Assembly: GCA_963621145.1 (NCBI GenBank)
Contig: CAVFDI010000068.1
Coordinates: 1-8,514, forward strand
Reading direction: 5' to 3'
Length of the DNA: 8,514 nucleotides
Source of the DNA: W0P28-013 sp963621145
GTDB lineage: Bacteria > Bacteroidota > Bacteroidia > Bacteroidales > Paludibacteraceae
Every line of letters starts with the position of its first letter. Position 1 is the stretch's first letter. Made by a program: the position numbers and the translations under genes. The notes beneath the pieces were generated by a model. That model ran no database searches. It worked only from the letters and a program-made list of their open reading frames with translations, and was not told the origin of the DNA. Below, one piece after another: positions 1 through 6,585 of this stretch.

Positions 1-24
1 TCGGATTACAAATCCCGCGCGACA
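1..24. repeat. Possible REP-like palindrome, cut by the window edge
   Basis: The first bases contain the inverted repeat GGATT-aca-AATCC, followed by a GC-rich arm (CGCGCGAC) whose partner would lie outside the window. Short palindromes of this shape with GC-rich flanks recall REP elements mobilised by IS200-like REP transposases, but only part of one arm is visible and one position next to the core does not pair. This is a pattern-based guess; a chance palindrome or the end of an upstream gene is possible. Confidence 0.3.
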
Positions 25-119
25 ATTAAAAATGGTGTCATTGCTTACAAACGAAAGGGAAAATTTTAGCGGACAGCAATAGACAAAAAATAAAAATTTA
101 CGATTTTGTAAGTTTTTCG

Positions 120-150
120 CTTGTCGTTAGAAATAAAAGCACTATTTTTG
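120..150 (+). promoter_or_regulatory. Bacteroidota-type promoter for the nitroreductase gene
   Basis: TATTTTTG at 143-150 matches the Bacteroidota -7 consensus TAnnTTTG exactly. CTTG at 120-123 is a partial match to the -33 TTTG element, with a 19-nt spacer. Transcription would start a few bases after 150 and give an A-rich leader of about 35 nt before the ATG at 191. No Shine-Dalgarno is seen, as is usual in this phylum. Confidence 0.55.
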
Positions 151-190
151 CGGCGTAAAACATAAAATTCAATCAAAACAACGAAAAAAA

Positions 191-865
191 ATGGAACTAA
201 AAATGAGTTTAGAAGAGGCTGTCAAAGCGCGCCATTCAGTGCGTCAATACACAGACAAACCCATTGATAATGAGGCAATTGCTTTATTGCAGGAGAAAGT
301 ACAAACTCTCAATGCGGCGAGCGGCTTGCATATTCAACTCGTGACCGACGAGCCGCAAGCCTTCGACTCGTTTATGGCGCACTACGGCAAGTTTTCGGGT
401 GTGCGCAACTATTTCGCGCTCATCGGTTCGGGCGATAACTTGAACGAGCGTTGCGGCTACTACGGCGAGCAACTAGTGCTTCTAGCGCAGCAACTCGGGC
501 TGAACACATGTTGGGTAGGAATGACTTTCAAAAAGGTGGTCAATGCATTGGACATTCGCAAAGGCGAAAAATTAGCCGCCGTCATCGCTCTTGGCTATGG
601 GCAGACGCAAGGCGTGCAACACAAGTCAAAGACTATCGGCGATGTGGCCTCATGCCAAGGCGAAATGCCCGATTGGTTTCGTCGTGGGGTCGAGTGTGCG
701 TTACAAGCGCCATCCTCTCTCAACAAACAAAAATTCTACTTCGAACTGCAAGGCGACAAGGTTCGTGCCACGGCCTCTTGGGGTGCTTTTACCAAAGTTG
801 ATTTAGGTATCGCCAAATACCATTTCGAGATTGGCGCCAATGTTGCACACGATATTTGGGCATAG
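191..865 (+). CDS. Nitroreductase family protein (TM1586 type, FMN-dependent)
   Basis: Predicted cytoplasmic flavin oxidoreductase of the TM1586-type nitroreductase family, in which the two nitroreductase-like halves lie in one chain of about 220 residues; the 224-residue length fits. Visible landmarks are the N-terminal RHSVRQY (14-20) typical of FMN phosphate contacts, GKFSGVRNY (66-74), GYYGEQ (89-94), LGLNTCWVG (102-110), the MPDWF segment (159-163), APSSLNKQ (173-180, the usual APTAxNxQ position) and DLGIAKYHFEIGA (204-216). No signal peptide or membrane segment is present. The natural electron acceptor cannot be read from sequence. It appears monocistronic: its own promoter-like element lies upstream and a hairpin terminator downstream, facing a convergent gene. 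The start could also be the ATG four codons later (203); nothing decides between them. The family call is firm, the physiological role is not. Confidence 0.9.
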   Translation: MELKMSLEEAVKARHSVRQYTDKPIDNEAIALLQEKVQTLNAASGLHIQLVTDEPQAFDSFMAHYGKFSGVRNYFALIGSGDNLNERCGYYGEQLVLLAQQLGLNTCWVGMTFKKVVNALDIRKGEKLAAVIALGYGQTQGVQHKSKTIGDVASCQGEMPDWFRRGVECALQAPSSLNKQKFYFELQGDKVRATASWGAFTKVDLGIAKYHFEIGANVAHDIWA

Positions 866-922
866 ATAATAAGCAACATCAAAAAACGAATTTGTGCTAC
901 TCTGCACTATCGTCAACAAAAA

Positions 923-950
923 AAGAACCGCAACTTTCGCTGCGGTTCTT
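923..950. terminator. Bidirectional intrinsic terminator between convergent genes
   Basis: A perfect 10-bp stem (AAGAACCGCA at 923-932 pairs with TGCGGTTCTT at 941-950) encloses an 8-nt loop. On the minus strand the stem runs into a T tract (TTCTTTTTTTG), giving a strong terminator for the lipoprotein gene that ends at 971. On the plus strand it is followed by only a weak ACATTTT tract, so it can serve the nitroreductase gene less efficiently. Confidence 0.85.
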
Positions 951-970
951 ACATTTTGAGCGTTTCTCTA

Positions 971-1864
971 TCAAATCTTTTTGAAAAGTCGCACGGCATT
1001 GCCATAGGCAACATCGGCATAGTTGCGGCTAGCTACCTCTTTTTGGTTGAAGTTGAGCCAATAGCCAACCATACTGTTAGGCCAGCTGTTTGCTTCGTCT
1101 ATGTCGCAAAGCCAGTAATACCCTGCACGTCCATCGTTCACTTTAGTGCCCCAACGCAAACCCGTTACAGGCAAGAAAATGGCGCCAGCCTGCTCCATCA
1201 GCGTCCACTGTTCGGCAGAATAGGTGTTGTGCGTGTAGCCATTGCGATTTTCGTTGTTGTAGCGCCAATTGCTAGCGCTTTCGCCCTCGAGAACATAGCC
1301 ATGCTCTATGCTTGGGTTGAATGTTAGCCCTTCGGGCAGTGTCCAATTGTCGGGCAGCACTATCAGACCTTTTACACCTGCCACTGTGCCACAAGCAAAC
1401 AGTTTATTGGCATTCGGGCGTGTGTAGAGAATGTAGGTCCACTCGGTGTGCGACGGCGTGTACCAAGTGTCGGCCTTGTCGCTACCAATGGCGTTCGTGC
1501 CCCAATCTACAAATTTTGTGTAGAACGAATTGTAATTAGCTGCGTCTTCATAACTGATGCACAGCGTAGGATTTGCTCCCGTGCCATAGCCAAACAGGTC
1601 GATCCAACCATCGTAGGTGTCGCTAATGTTGGCATTGAGCGCGCCAATGGTGTCGTACTGATGTTCGGCAAAGCGAAACTCTTTTGTGCTTGCACGGTAT
1701 TGCAAATTGCCAGGAGCAATCAGCACTTTTTGTGTGGCCGAAACCATGAAACCCTCTTCGGGAAGCACCCCACTGTTTTTCGCATCGTCTTTGTTGCAAC
1801 CAAAGACAATTAGGCTCAGCATTGCCAAGCCAAAATAATTCACAATCTTTTCATTTGTTTGCAA
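971..1864 (-). CDS. Surface lipoprotein with FISUMP/DUF1566-like domain; start codon region damaged
   Basis: Putative secreted lipoprotein of a type common in Bacteroidales; function unknown. The N-terminus has a hydrophobic signal (about residues 8-22) ending in the lipobox VFGC with Cys23. The following NKDD resembles the acidic lipoprotein export signal that sends lipoproteins to the cell surface in Bacteroidota. The body is rich in aromatic and glycine residues, with landmarks PGNLQY (51-56), FRFAEHQYDTIG (63-74), TPSHTEW (136-142), GLIVLPDNW (166-174), AGAIFLPVTGLRWG (226-239), GYYW (248-251) and a C-terminal AVRLF (290-294). The GYYW...VRL ending resembles the FISUMP/DUF1566 fold group. 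The open frame has no ATG before the signal peptide: it begins at TTG (1864) or GTG (1843). An ATG at 1854-1852 lies one base out of frame; one more A in the following AAAA run would give MKKIVNYFGLAM..., a textbook lipoprotein start. The gene may therefore be frameshifted, or the base may be a sequencing error. No convincing promoter of its own is seen. Confidence 0.75.
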   Translation of the reverse strand: MQTNEKIVNYFGLAMLSLIVFGCNKDDAKNSGVLPEEGFMVSATQKVLIAPGNLQYRASTKEFRFAEHQYDTIGALNANISDTYDGWIDLFGYGTGANPTLCISYEDAANYNSFYTKFVDWGTNAIGSDKADTWYTPSHTEWTYILYTRPNANKLFACGTVAGVKGLIVLPDNWTLPEGLTFNPSIEHGYVLEGESASNWRYNNENRNGYTHNTYSAEQWTLMEQAGAIFLPVTGLRWGTKVNDGRAGYYWLCDIDEANSWPNSMVGYWLNFNQKEVASRNYADVAYGNAVRLFKKI

Positions 1865-1894
1865 TTTTACTTAAAACCATTTTTCTGAAAAGAG

Positions 1895-1942
1895 AAAGGG
1901 CGCACTCCATAAAAATATCATATTTTACAGAACGCACCCTTT
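1895..1942 (-). terminator. nifJ transcription terminator, strand-specific hairpin
   Basis: Read as minus-strand RNA, 1942-1923 pairs with 1914-1895 over 20 consecutive positions around an 8-nt loop. The pairing includes five G-U wobbles (1936-1901, 1933-1904, 1932-1905, 1929-1908, 1928-1909). These become A-C mismatches on the plus strand, so the structure belongs to minus-strand RNA. It lies 18 nt after the nifJ stop codon and is followed by a pyrimidine run (TTTCTCTTTTC). Most likely it ends nifJ transcripts; leaky read-through into the downstream lipoprotein gene is possible. Confidence 0.7.
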
Positions 1943-1960
1943 TTTTATTATTTGCAGCGA

Positions 1961-4900
1961 TTATTTATTCTCGCCAGCAGCCCAATCGGTTTGGAGCATG
2001 CGCAAGTAGCTGCGATAGCGCCACTGTGCGTTCTCTTGTGCTGCGCGGAACAGGTCGGCAGCCTCGTTTGGATACTGTTTCATTACGCTAGCAAAGCGCA
2101 CTTCGCCTTTCAGGTAGTCGGCAAACTTGTCCCACTGCGGCTCTTTCGAGTCGAGCGTGAATGGATTTTTGCCTTCGGCCTCGAGCGATGGGTTGTAGCG
2201 CCACAAGTGCCAGTAGCCACATTCAACGGCTTTGGCCTCTTCGGCTTGGCTCTTGCCCATGCCCGCTTTCAGACCGTGGTTGATGCAAGGTGCGTAAGCA
2301 ATAACAAGCGATGGACCATTGTAGGCTTCGGCCTCGCGCAGGGCTTTGAGCGTCTGTGCTTGGTCGGCACCCATGGCAATCTGAGCCACATACACATAGC
2401 CGTAGGTGGTTGCAATCATGCCAAGGTCTTTTTTGCGAACGCGTTTGCCAGCAGCGGCAAATTTAGCGATAGCGCCAAGTGGTGTTGCTTTCGAGGCTTG
2501 ACCGCCAGTGTTCGAATAGACTTCGGTATCGAGTACGAGAATGTTCACATCTTCGCCCGAAGCGATCACGTGGTCGAGTCCGCCGTAACCTATGTCGTAG
2601 CTTGCACCATCGCCGCCGATAATCCACTGACTGCGTTTTACGAGGTGGTCTTTGTATTTCAAAATCTCGCGGCATTTGTCGCAACCGCAGGCTTCGCAGG
2701 CTGCCACAATTGGCTCGTAGAGGCGTTTTGTTACGTCGGCATCGTTCTTGTTGTCGATCCACTCGCGGAACATGGCTTTCAACTCGTCGGAGCAGCAGGT
2801 GCAGGTTTGAGCCTCTTCCATCAGGCGAGCAAGGCGTGCTTTAATCTTTTTGTGAGCGATTTGCATGCCGAGGCCGTATTCGCAGAAATCTTCGAACAGC
2901 GAGTTCGACCATGCTGGGCCGTGTCCTTTCTCGTTGGTGGTGTAAGGTGTGCTTGGCACCGAACCCGAATAGATTGATGTGCAACCCGTAGCATTGGCGG
3001 CAATTTCGCGGTCGCCAAAGAGTTGCGAAATCAGTTTCAGGTAAGGCGTTTCGCCGCAACCCGAGCAGGCGCCCGAGAACTCGAACAATGGCGTAGCAAA
3101 CTGGCTGTTTTTCACATTCGATTTGATGTCGACCAAATCTTGCTTTGTCTTCACATTTTCTACGCAGTAATTCCAATTTTCGGCCTCTGCCATTTGGCTT
3201 TCGAGGTCGACCATGGTGAGTGCTTTGCCAAGTTTCGGATTGCCAGGACAAACATCTACGCAGTTGCCGCAGCCGAGACAGTCCATCACGCCAACTTGCA
3301 TGCGGAAATACATGCCTTTCATGGCTGCTGGTGCTTTCATCTCTATCATGTCGGCGTGCAAGCCTTCGTGTTCTTTCTCATCGAGAACGAATGGGCGAAT
3401 GCAAGCGTGAGGACAAACGTATGCGCATTTGTTACATTGAATACAATTTTCGGCATTCCATGCGGGAACGAATGCGCTCACACCGCGTTTTTCGTATTTG
3501 GCTGTGCCAGCGCGCCAAGTGCCGTCTTCGATGCCTTTGAAGGCCGAAACAGGCAGCAAATCGCCATCTTGAGCGTTGATTGGGCGAACCACTTTGTTGA
3601 TGAAGTCGTCGCCATCGTTGTACACGCGCGGTTGCTCTTCGAGTGCGCTCCATGCGGGATCGATCTCGAGTTTGTGGTATTCGCCACCACGATCGACGGC
3701 AGCATAGTTTTTGTTCACCACATCTTCGCCCTTCTTGCCATACGATTTCACGATGAAATGTTTCATCTCTTCTACCGCTTTTTCAACAGGGATAACGCCT
3801 GTGATGCGGAAGAATGCCGATTGCAGAATGGTGTTTGTGCGGTTGCCGAGTCCAATCTCCTGCGCAATTTTTGTTGCGTTGATGTAGTAAACGGTGATGT
3901 TGTTGTCGGCAAAATACTTCTTCACTTTGTTAGGCAGATTGCGTTTCAGCTCGTCGCCGTCCCAAATGGTATTGAGCAGGAATGTGCCGTTTTTCTGCAA
4001 TCCGCGCGTAACGTCGTACATGTGCAGATAGGCCTGAACGTGGCATGCTACGAAGTTTGGTGTAGTTACCAAGTAGGTCGAGTGAATTGGTTCGTCGCCA
4101 AAGCGCAAGTGCGAGCAGGTGAAGCCGCCCGATTTTTTCGAGTCGTACGAGAAATAGGCTTGGCAATACTTGTCGGTGGTGTCGCCAATGATTTTCACCG
4201 AGTTTTTGTTTGCGCCAACCGTTCCGTCGGCACCCAGACCGTAGAATTTGGCTTGGAACATGCCTTTGCCGCCCATGGCAATCTCTTCGCCAAGTGGCAG
4301 CGAGGTGAATGTAACATCGTCGTTGATGCCGAGCGTGAAGTGATTTTTAGGCGTTGGCAGAGCCAGATTGTCGTAAACTGCCATCATCTGAGCAGGTGTG
4401 GTGTCGTTGCTGCCGAGACCATAGCGACCGCCAACCACTTCGATATTTCCGAGACCGAGTTCTTGCAGTGCATCTTTCACATCGAGATAGAGCGGTTCGC
4501 CGTTTGCGCCAGGTTCTTTGGTGCGGTCGAGCACGCAGATGCGTTTTGCGGTGGCAGGAATTGCCTCTTTCAGGTATTTCAGCGAGAATGGGCGATAGAG
4601 GTGCACGTTGATCATGCCTATTTTTTCGCCTTTGCGGTGGTCAATCACTTCGCGCAAGCATTCGCAAGCCGAGCCCATGCAGATGACGATGTTTTCGGCA
4701 TCGGGTGCACCATAGTAGCTGAATGGGCGATATTTACGACCAGTTATTTTGCTGATTTCGTCCATGTAGTCCGAAACGATGTCGGCCACTTGGTTGTAGT
4801 ACGGATTGCAGCTCTCGCGGTGTGTGAAGAACACATCGGGGTTTTCGGCCATACCACGCATTTCGGGGCGCATTGGGCTGAGAGCGCGATTGCGGAACGC

Positions 4901-5509
4901 CTGCAATGCCTCTTGGTCGACCAGCGGACGCAGATCTTCTTGGTCGATCACCTCAATTTTCTGATACTCGTGCGATGTGCGGAAGCCATCGAAGAAGTTG
5001 AGGAACGGAACACGCGATTTGATGGTTGCCAAGTGAGCCACACCAGCCAAATCCATCACCTCTTGCACCGAGCCTTCGGCCAACATGGCGAAACCTGTCT
5101 GACGGCAAGCCATCACATCTTGATGGTCGCCAAAGATGCACAGCACATGGCTAGCCAGCGTGCGCGCCGAAACATGGAAAACCGTTGGCAGCAGTTCGCC
5201 AGCAATTTTGTACATGTTCGGAATCATCAGCAGCAAGCCCTGCGATGCGGTGAAAGTGGTGGTGAGCGCACCAGCCTGCAACGAACCATGAACGGCTCCA
5301 GCGGCGCCCGCTTCCGACTGCATCTCTTGCACGGTTACAGTCTCGCCAAACATGTTTTTACGACCCTGAGCCGACCACTCGTCGACATTTTCGGCCATCG
5401 GCGACGACGGCGTAATTGGGTAGATGGCAGCCACTTCGGTGAACATGTACGCAACATGCGCAGCCGCAGCGTTACCATCACACGTCATAAATTTCTTTTC
5501 TTTTGCCAT
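1961..5509 (-). CDS. nifJ: Pyruvate:ferredoxin (flavodoxin) oxidoreductase, full-length single chain
   Basis: Cytoplasmic enzyme that oxidises pyruvate with CoA to acetyl-CoA and CO2, passing electrons through three [4Fe-4S] clusters to ferredoxin or flavodoxin; central to anaerobic fermentation. At 1182 residues it is a complete homodimeric-type enzyme. The N-terminal domain has YPITPSSPM (30-38) with TPP-contact residues Thr33, Glu66 and Arg116. The ferredoxin-like domain carries Cys689/692/695/699 and Cys744/747/750/754. The proximal cluster ligands are Cys815, Cys818, Cys843 and Cys1075. The TPP-diphosphate motif GGDGASYDIGYGG is followed by SNTGGQ (Asn1000). These residues keep the order and near-constant offset of those known from the Desulfovibrio africanus enzyme, whose extra C-terminal oxygen-protection tail is absent here. 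Unusual is an added Cys cluster between the proximal-cluster region and the TPP motif (Cys903, 905, 906, 938, 941, 943, 946). Codon use is extremely selective, with one TCA and no TTA or CTA codon in the gene, suggesting very high expression. It is transcribed alone from the divergent promoter region and ends in its own hairpin. Confidence 0.98.
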   Translation of the reverse strand: MAKEKKFMTCDGNAAAAHVAYMFTEVAAIYPITPSSPMAENVDEWSAQGRKNMFGETVTVQEMQSEAGAAGAVHGSLQAGALTTTFTASQGLLLMIPNMYKIAGELLPTVFHVSARTLASHVLCIFGDHQDVMACRQTGFAMLAEGSVQEVMDLAGVAHLATIKSRVPFLNFFDGFRTSHEYQKIEVIDQEDLRPLVDQEALQAFRNRALSPMRPEMRGMAENPDVFFTHRESCNPYYNQVADIVSDYMDEISKITGRKYRPFSYYGAPDAENIVICMGSACECLREVIDHRKGEKIGMINVHLYRPFSLKYLKEAIPATAKRICVLDRTKEPGANGEPLYLDVKDALQELGLGNIEVVGGRYGLGSNDTTPAQMMAVYDNLALPTPKNHFTLGINDDVTFTSLPLGEEIAMGGKGMFQAKFYGLGADGTVGANKNSVKIIGDTTDKYCQAYFSYDSKKSGGFTCSHLRFGDEPIHSTYLVTTPNFVACHVQAYLHMYDVTRGLQKNGTFLLNTIWDGDELKRNLPNKVKKYFADNNITVYYINATKIAQEIGLGNRTNTILQSAFFRITGVIPVEKAVEEMKHFIVKSYGKKGEDVVNKNYAAVDRGGEYHKLEIDPAWSALEEQPRVYNDGDDFINKVVRPINAQDGDLLPVSAFKGIEDGTWRAGTAKYEKRGVSAFVPAWNAENCIQCNKCAYVCPHACIRPFVLDEKEHEGLHADMIEMKAPAAMKGMYFRMQVGVMDCLGCGNCVDVCPGNPKLGKALTMVDLESQMAEAENWNYCVENVKTKQDLVDIKSNVKNSQFATPLFEFSGACSGCGETPYLKLISQLFGDREIAANATGCTSIYSGSVPSTPYTTNEKGHGPAWSNSLFEDFCEYGLGMQIAHKKIKARLARLMEEAQTCTCCSDELKAMFREWIDNKNDADVTKRLYEPIVAACEACGCDKCREILKYKDHLVKRSQWIIGGDGASYDIGYGGLDHVIASGEDVNILVLDTEVYSNTGGQASKATPLGAIAKFAAAGKRVRKKDLGMIATTYGYVYVAQIAMGADQAQTLKALREAEAYNGPSLVIAYAPCINHGLKAGMGKSQAEEAKAVECGYWHLWRYNPSLEAEGKNPFTLDSKEPQWDKFADYLKGEVRFASVMKQYPNEAADLFRAAQENAQWRYRSYLRMLQTDWAAGENK

Positions 5510-5594
5510 AGTTTTTTAAGTATACTTTTGTTTAGATCTCGAGAAAAAAGAACATAGAACATTGATTTGCCGCTATGTACACACAAAATTTGTG

Positions 5595-5626
5595 CAAAAT
5601 TACTTTTTTTCGCTCGAATAACGAAA
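5595..5626 (-). promoter_or_regulatory. Likely nifJ promoter
   Basis: Read on the minus strand, 5602-5595 is TAATTTTG, an exact match to the Bacteroidota -7 element TAnnTTTG. The expected -33 position, 19 nt upstream, holds only TTTCG (5626-5622), a weak match. The implied leader is about 80 nt, A/T-rich, with no obvious Shine-Dalgarno before the ATG at 5509. Such a long leader leaves room for leader-based control, but no specific structure is apparent. Confidence 0.45.
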
Positions 5627-5660
5627 TTTTATCGGCAAAAAATATGAACAATGAAGAACT

Positions 5661-5690
5661 TTGACTATTGACTATGACAATTGACGATAA
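5661..5690. repeat. Short tandem repeat array, TTGACTA family
   Basis: TTGACTA occurs twice in a row (5661-5674), followed by two diverged copies (TGACAAT and TGACGAT), so that the core TGAC recurs at 7-, 6- and 7-nt steps. The array is confined to the intergenic region. It resembles the reverse complement of the AATTATC/AATTGTC array at 7847-7874, so the two look like one repeat family in opposite orientations. Confidence 0.6.
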
Positions 5691-5733
5691 CTTGGTGGAA
5701 ACGAGGTGTACTGCCACAAACGATGTCTCCCAA

Positions 5734-5780
5734 AACTTTACGAACTTTCAAACTTTATAAACTTGATGAACTTTCAAACT
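5734..5780. repeat. Short repeat array with AACTTT units overlapping a promoter
   Basis: AACTTT or close variants start at 5734, 5743, 5751, 5760 (AACTTG), 5769 and 5777 (AACTAA), an 8-9 nt period. The 13-mer GAACTTTCAAACT is present twice exactly, at 5742-5754 and 5768-5780. The array ends 8 bp before the -7 element of the barrel-gene promoter and supplies the sequence of its -33 region. Confidence 0.7.
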
Positions 5781-5795
5781 AAATTCGTACCTTTG
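5762..5795 (+). promoter_or_regulatory. Promoter for the barrel / S41 peptidase operon
   Basis: TACCTTTG at 5788-5795, followed by TGGC, is an exact TAnnTTTG -7 element. The best -33 candidate is CTTG at 5762-5765 with a 22-nt spacer, slightly longer than usual. It falls in the only unit of the overlapping repeat array that reads AACTTG rather than AACTTT. The predicted leader to the ATG at 5845 is about 40-45 nt. Confidence 0.6.
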
Positions 5796-5844
5796 TGGCT
5801 GAATTTTTTTTGACATTAAACTAAGGAAAATCGGCACAAAAAAG

Positions 5845-6585
5845 ATGAAAAAACGATTTCTTACGATGAGTTTGGTGGTTTTGGCGGCATTGCCAGCGGC
5901 GGCGGTCGACTGGTACATGGGTTTCGAGGGCGGCTATAACTACAACGACTTCAGCATCGACCAGAACTACGCCTACGACATGCGCTACAAAGGCGCAGGC
6001 GGTATCACCGTGGGCATTCCCATTCGCATGGAAGCAGTAGATTGGTTTGCGCTACAAGTGAATGTGGAATACACTCAGAAAAATCACAAAATGTATCGCA
6101 CGCACCTATTCGATGGGCTCTACACCAACACCACCGACCACTATTTGCAACTGCCAGTGCTGCTCAATTTTTCGTTTGGTGGCGAAAAAATACGCGGTTA
6201 CTTGGGTGTTGGTGGCTATGTAGGCTGCTGGCTGGCAAGTCACCGCGAAGGAACTGCGTTGGAGGTTTCGAACGCGCCAACCAACTACATTGGCGGAACT
6301 TACTACGCTTTCGACGAATATCGCAAGCTCGACAAAAGTCACGACCAACGCTGCGATGCTGGTTTGGCGGCCAACTTGGGCATCAGAATAAAAATTGACG
6401 ACCGCATGGCATTTCATGCCGAAACCGATTTTCTGTATGGACTCGTAAGTACCGAGAAAACCAAAGGTCAAGTGTCGCCCACACCGCGCTACAACAGCAC
6501 CTACGCCGTGCAGATTGGTCTCACATTCTCGCTCGACAAAAAAAACTACACCAAATATAAATCAGCAAAAACCGAAAGACGATGA
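5845..6585 (+). CDS. Outer-membrane beta-barrel protein, PorT-like
   Basis: Predicted outer-membrane protein of 246 residues. A basic start (MKKR) and a hydrophobic stretch ending in PAAA give a signal peptidase I signal with likely cleavage after residue 20. The mature part alternates polar and aromatic residues as in amphipathic strands (WYMGFEGGYNY, FALQVNVEYTQ, HYLQLPVLLNFSF, IRGYLGVGGYVG, AFHAETDFLYGL, TYAVQIGLTFSL), the pattern of the PorT/outer-membrane beta-barrel family of Bacteroidota. The LQLPVLLNFSF segment (about residues 97-107) is especially typical. The last strand ends near residue 231 and is followed by a strongly basic tail (KKNYTKYKSAKTERR), which is unusual because barrels normally end at the last strand. 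The stop codon overlaps the start of the next gene (ATGA), suggesting translational coupling. Specific function unknown. Confidence 0.8.
   Translation: MKKRFLTMSLVVLAALPAAAVDWYMGFEGGYNYNDFSIDQNYAYDMRYKGAGGITVGIPIRMEAVDWFALQVNVEYTQKNHKMYRTHLFDGLYTNTTDHYLQLPVLLNFSFGGEKIRGYLGVGGYVGCWLASHREGTALEVSNAPTNYIGGTYYAFDEYRKLDKSHDQRCDAGLAANLGIRIKIDDRMAFHAETDFLYGLVSTEKTKGQVSPTPRYNSTYAVQIGLTFSLDKKNYTKYKSAKTERR

Larger units (their letters stand above)
5510..5844. other. Divergent intergenic region between nifJ and the barrel gene
   Basis: This 335-bp AT-rich stretch holds no gene I can support. It contains an approximate nifJ promoter on the minus strand (near 5595-5626), the plus-strand promoter for the barrel gene (near 5762-5795), and two short repeat arrays (5661-5690 and 5734-5780). 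Short frames across it have no recognisable protein character. Confidence 0.7.

Noticed and set aside
1..30. 3' part of a tRNA
   Set aside because: The stem-loop superficially resembles a T arm, but the loop lacks the TTC core and no CCA or proper acceptor strand follows.
1..69. Possible 3' end of an upstream plus-strand gene (frame 1, ending SDYK...KGKF at a TAG)
   Set aside because: Twenty-two open codons at a window edge are not evidence of coding, a second frame is also open to about position 80, and the region overlaps a palindrome. It remains possible but unsupported.
1907..1918. Promoter for the 971-1864 lipoprotein gene within the nifJ terminator
   Set aside because: The minus strand reads TATTTTTA, one mismatch from TAnnTTTG, but no -33 partner is visible and the bases are part of the hairpin stem and loop.
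1952..2977. Open plus-strand frame of 341 codons antisense to the end of nifJ
   Set aside because: Same register and same explanation as the longer antisense frame; the two are separated only by the complement of one TCA codon.
3023..5557. Open plus-strand frame of 844 codons antisense to nifJ
   Set aside because: It is exactly codon-aligned with nifJ on the opposite strand and exists because nifJ avoids TTA, CTA and TCA codons. The translated product shows no recognisable domain, while the nifJ strand shows all expected catalytic motifs.
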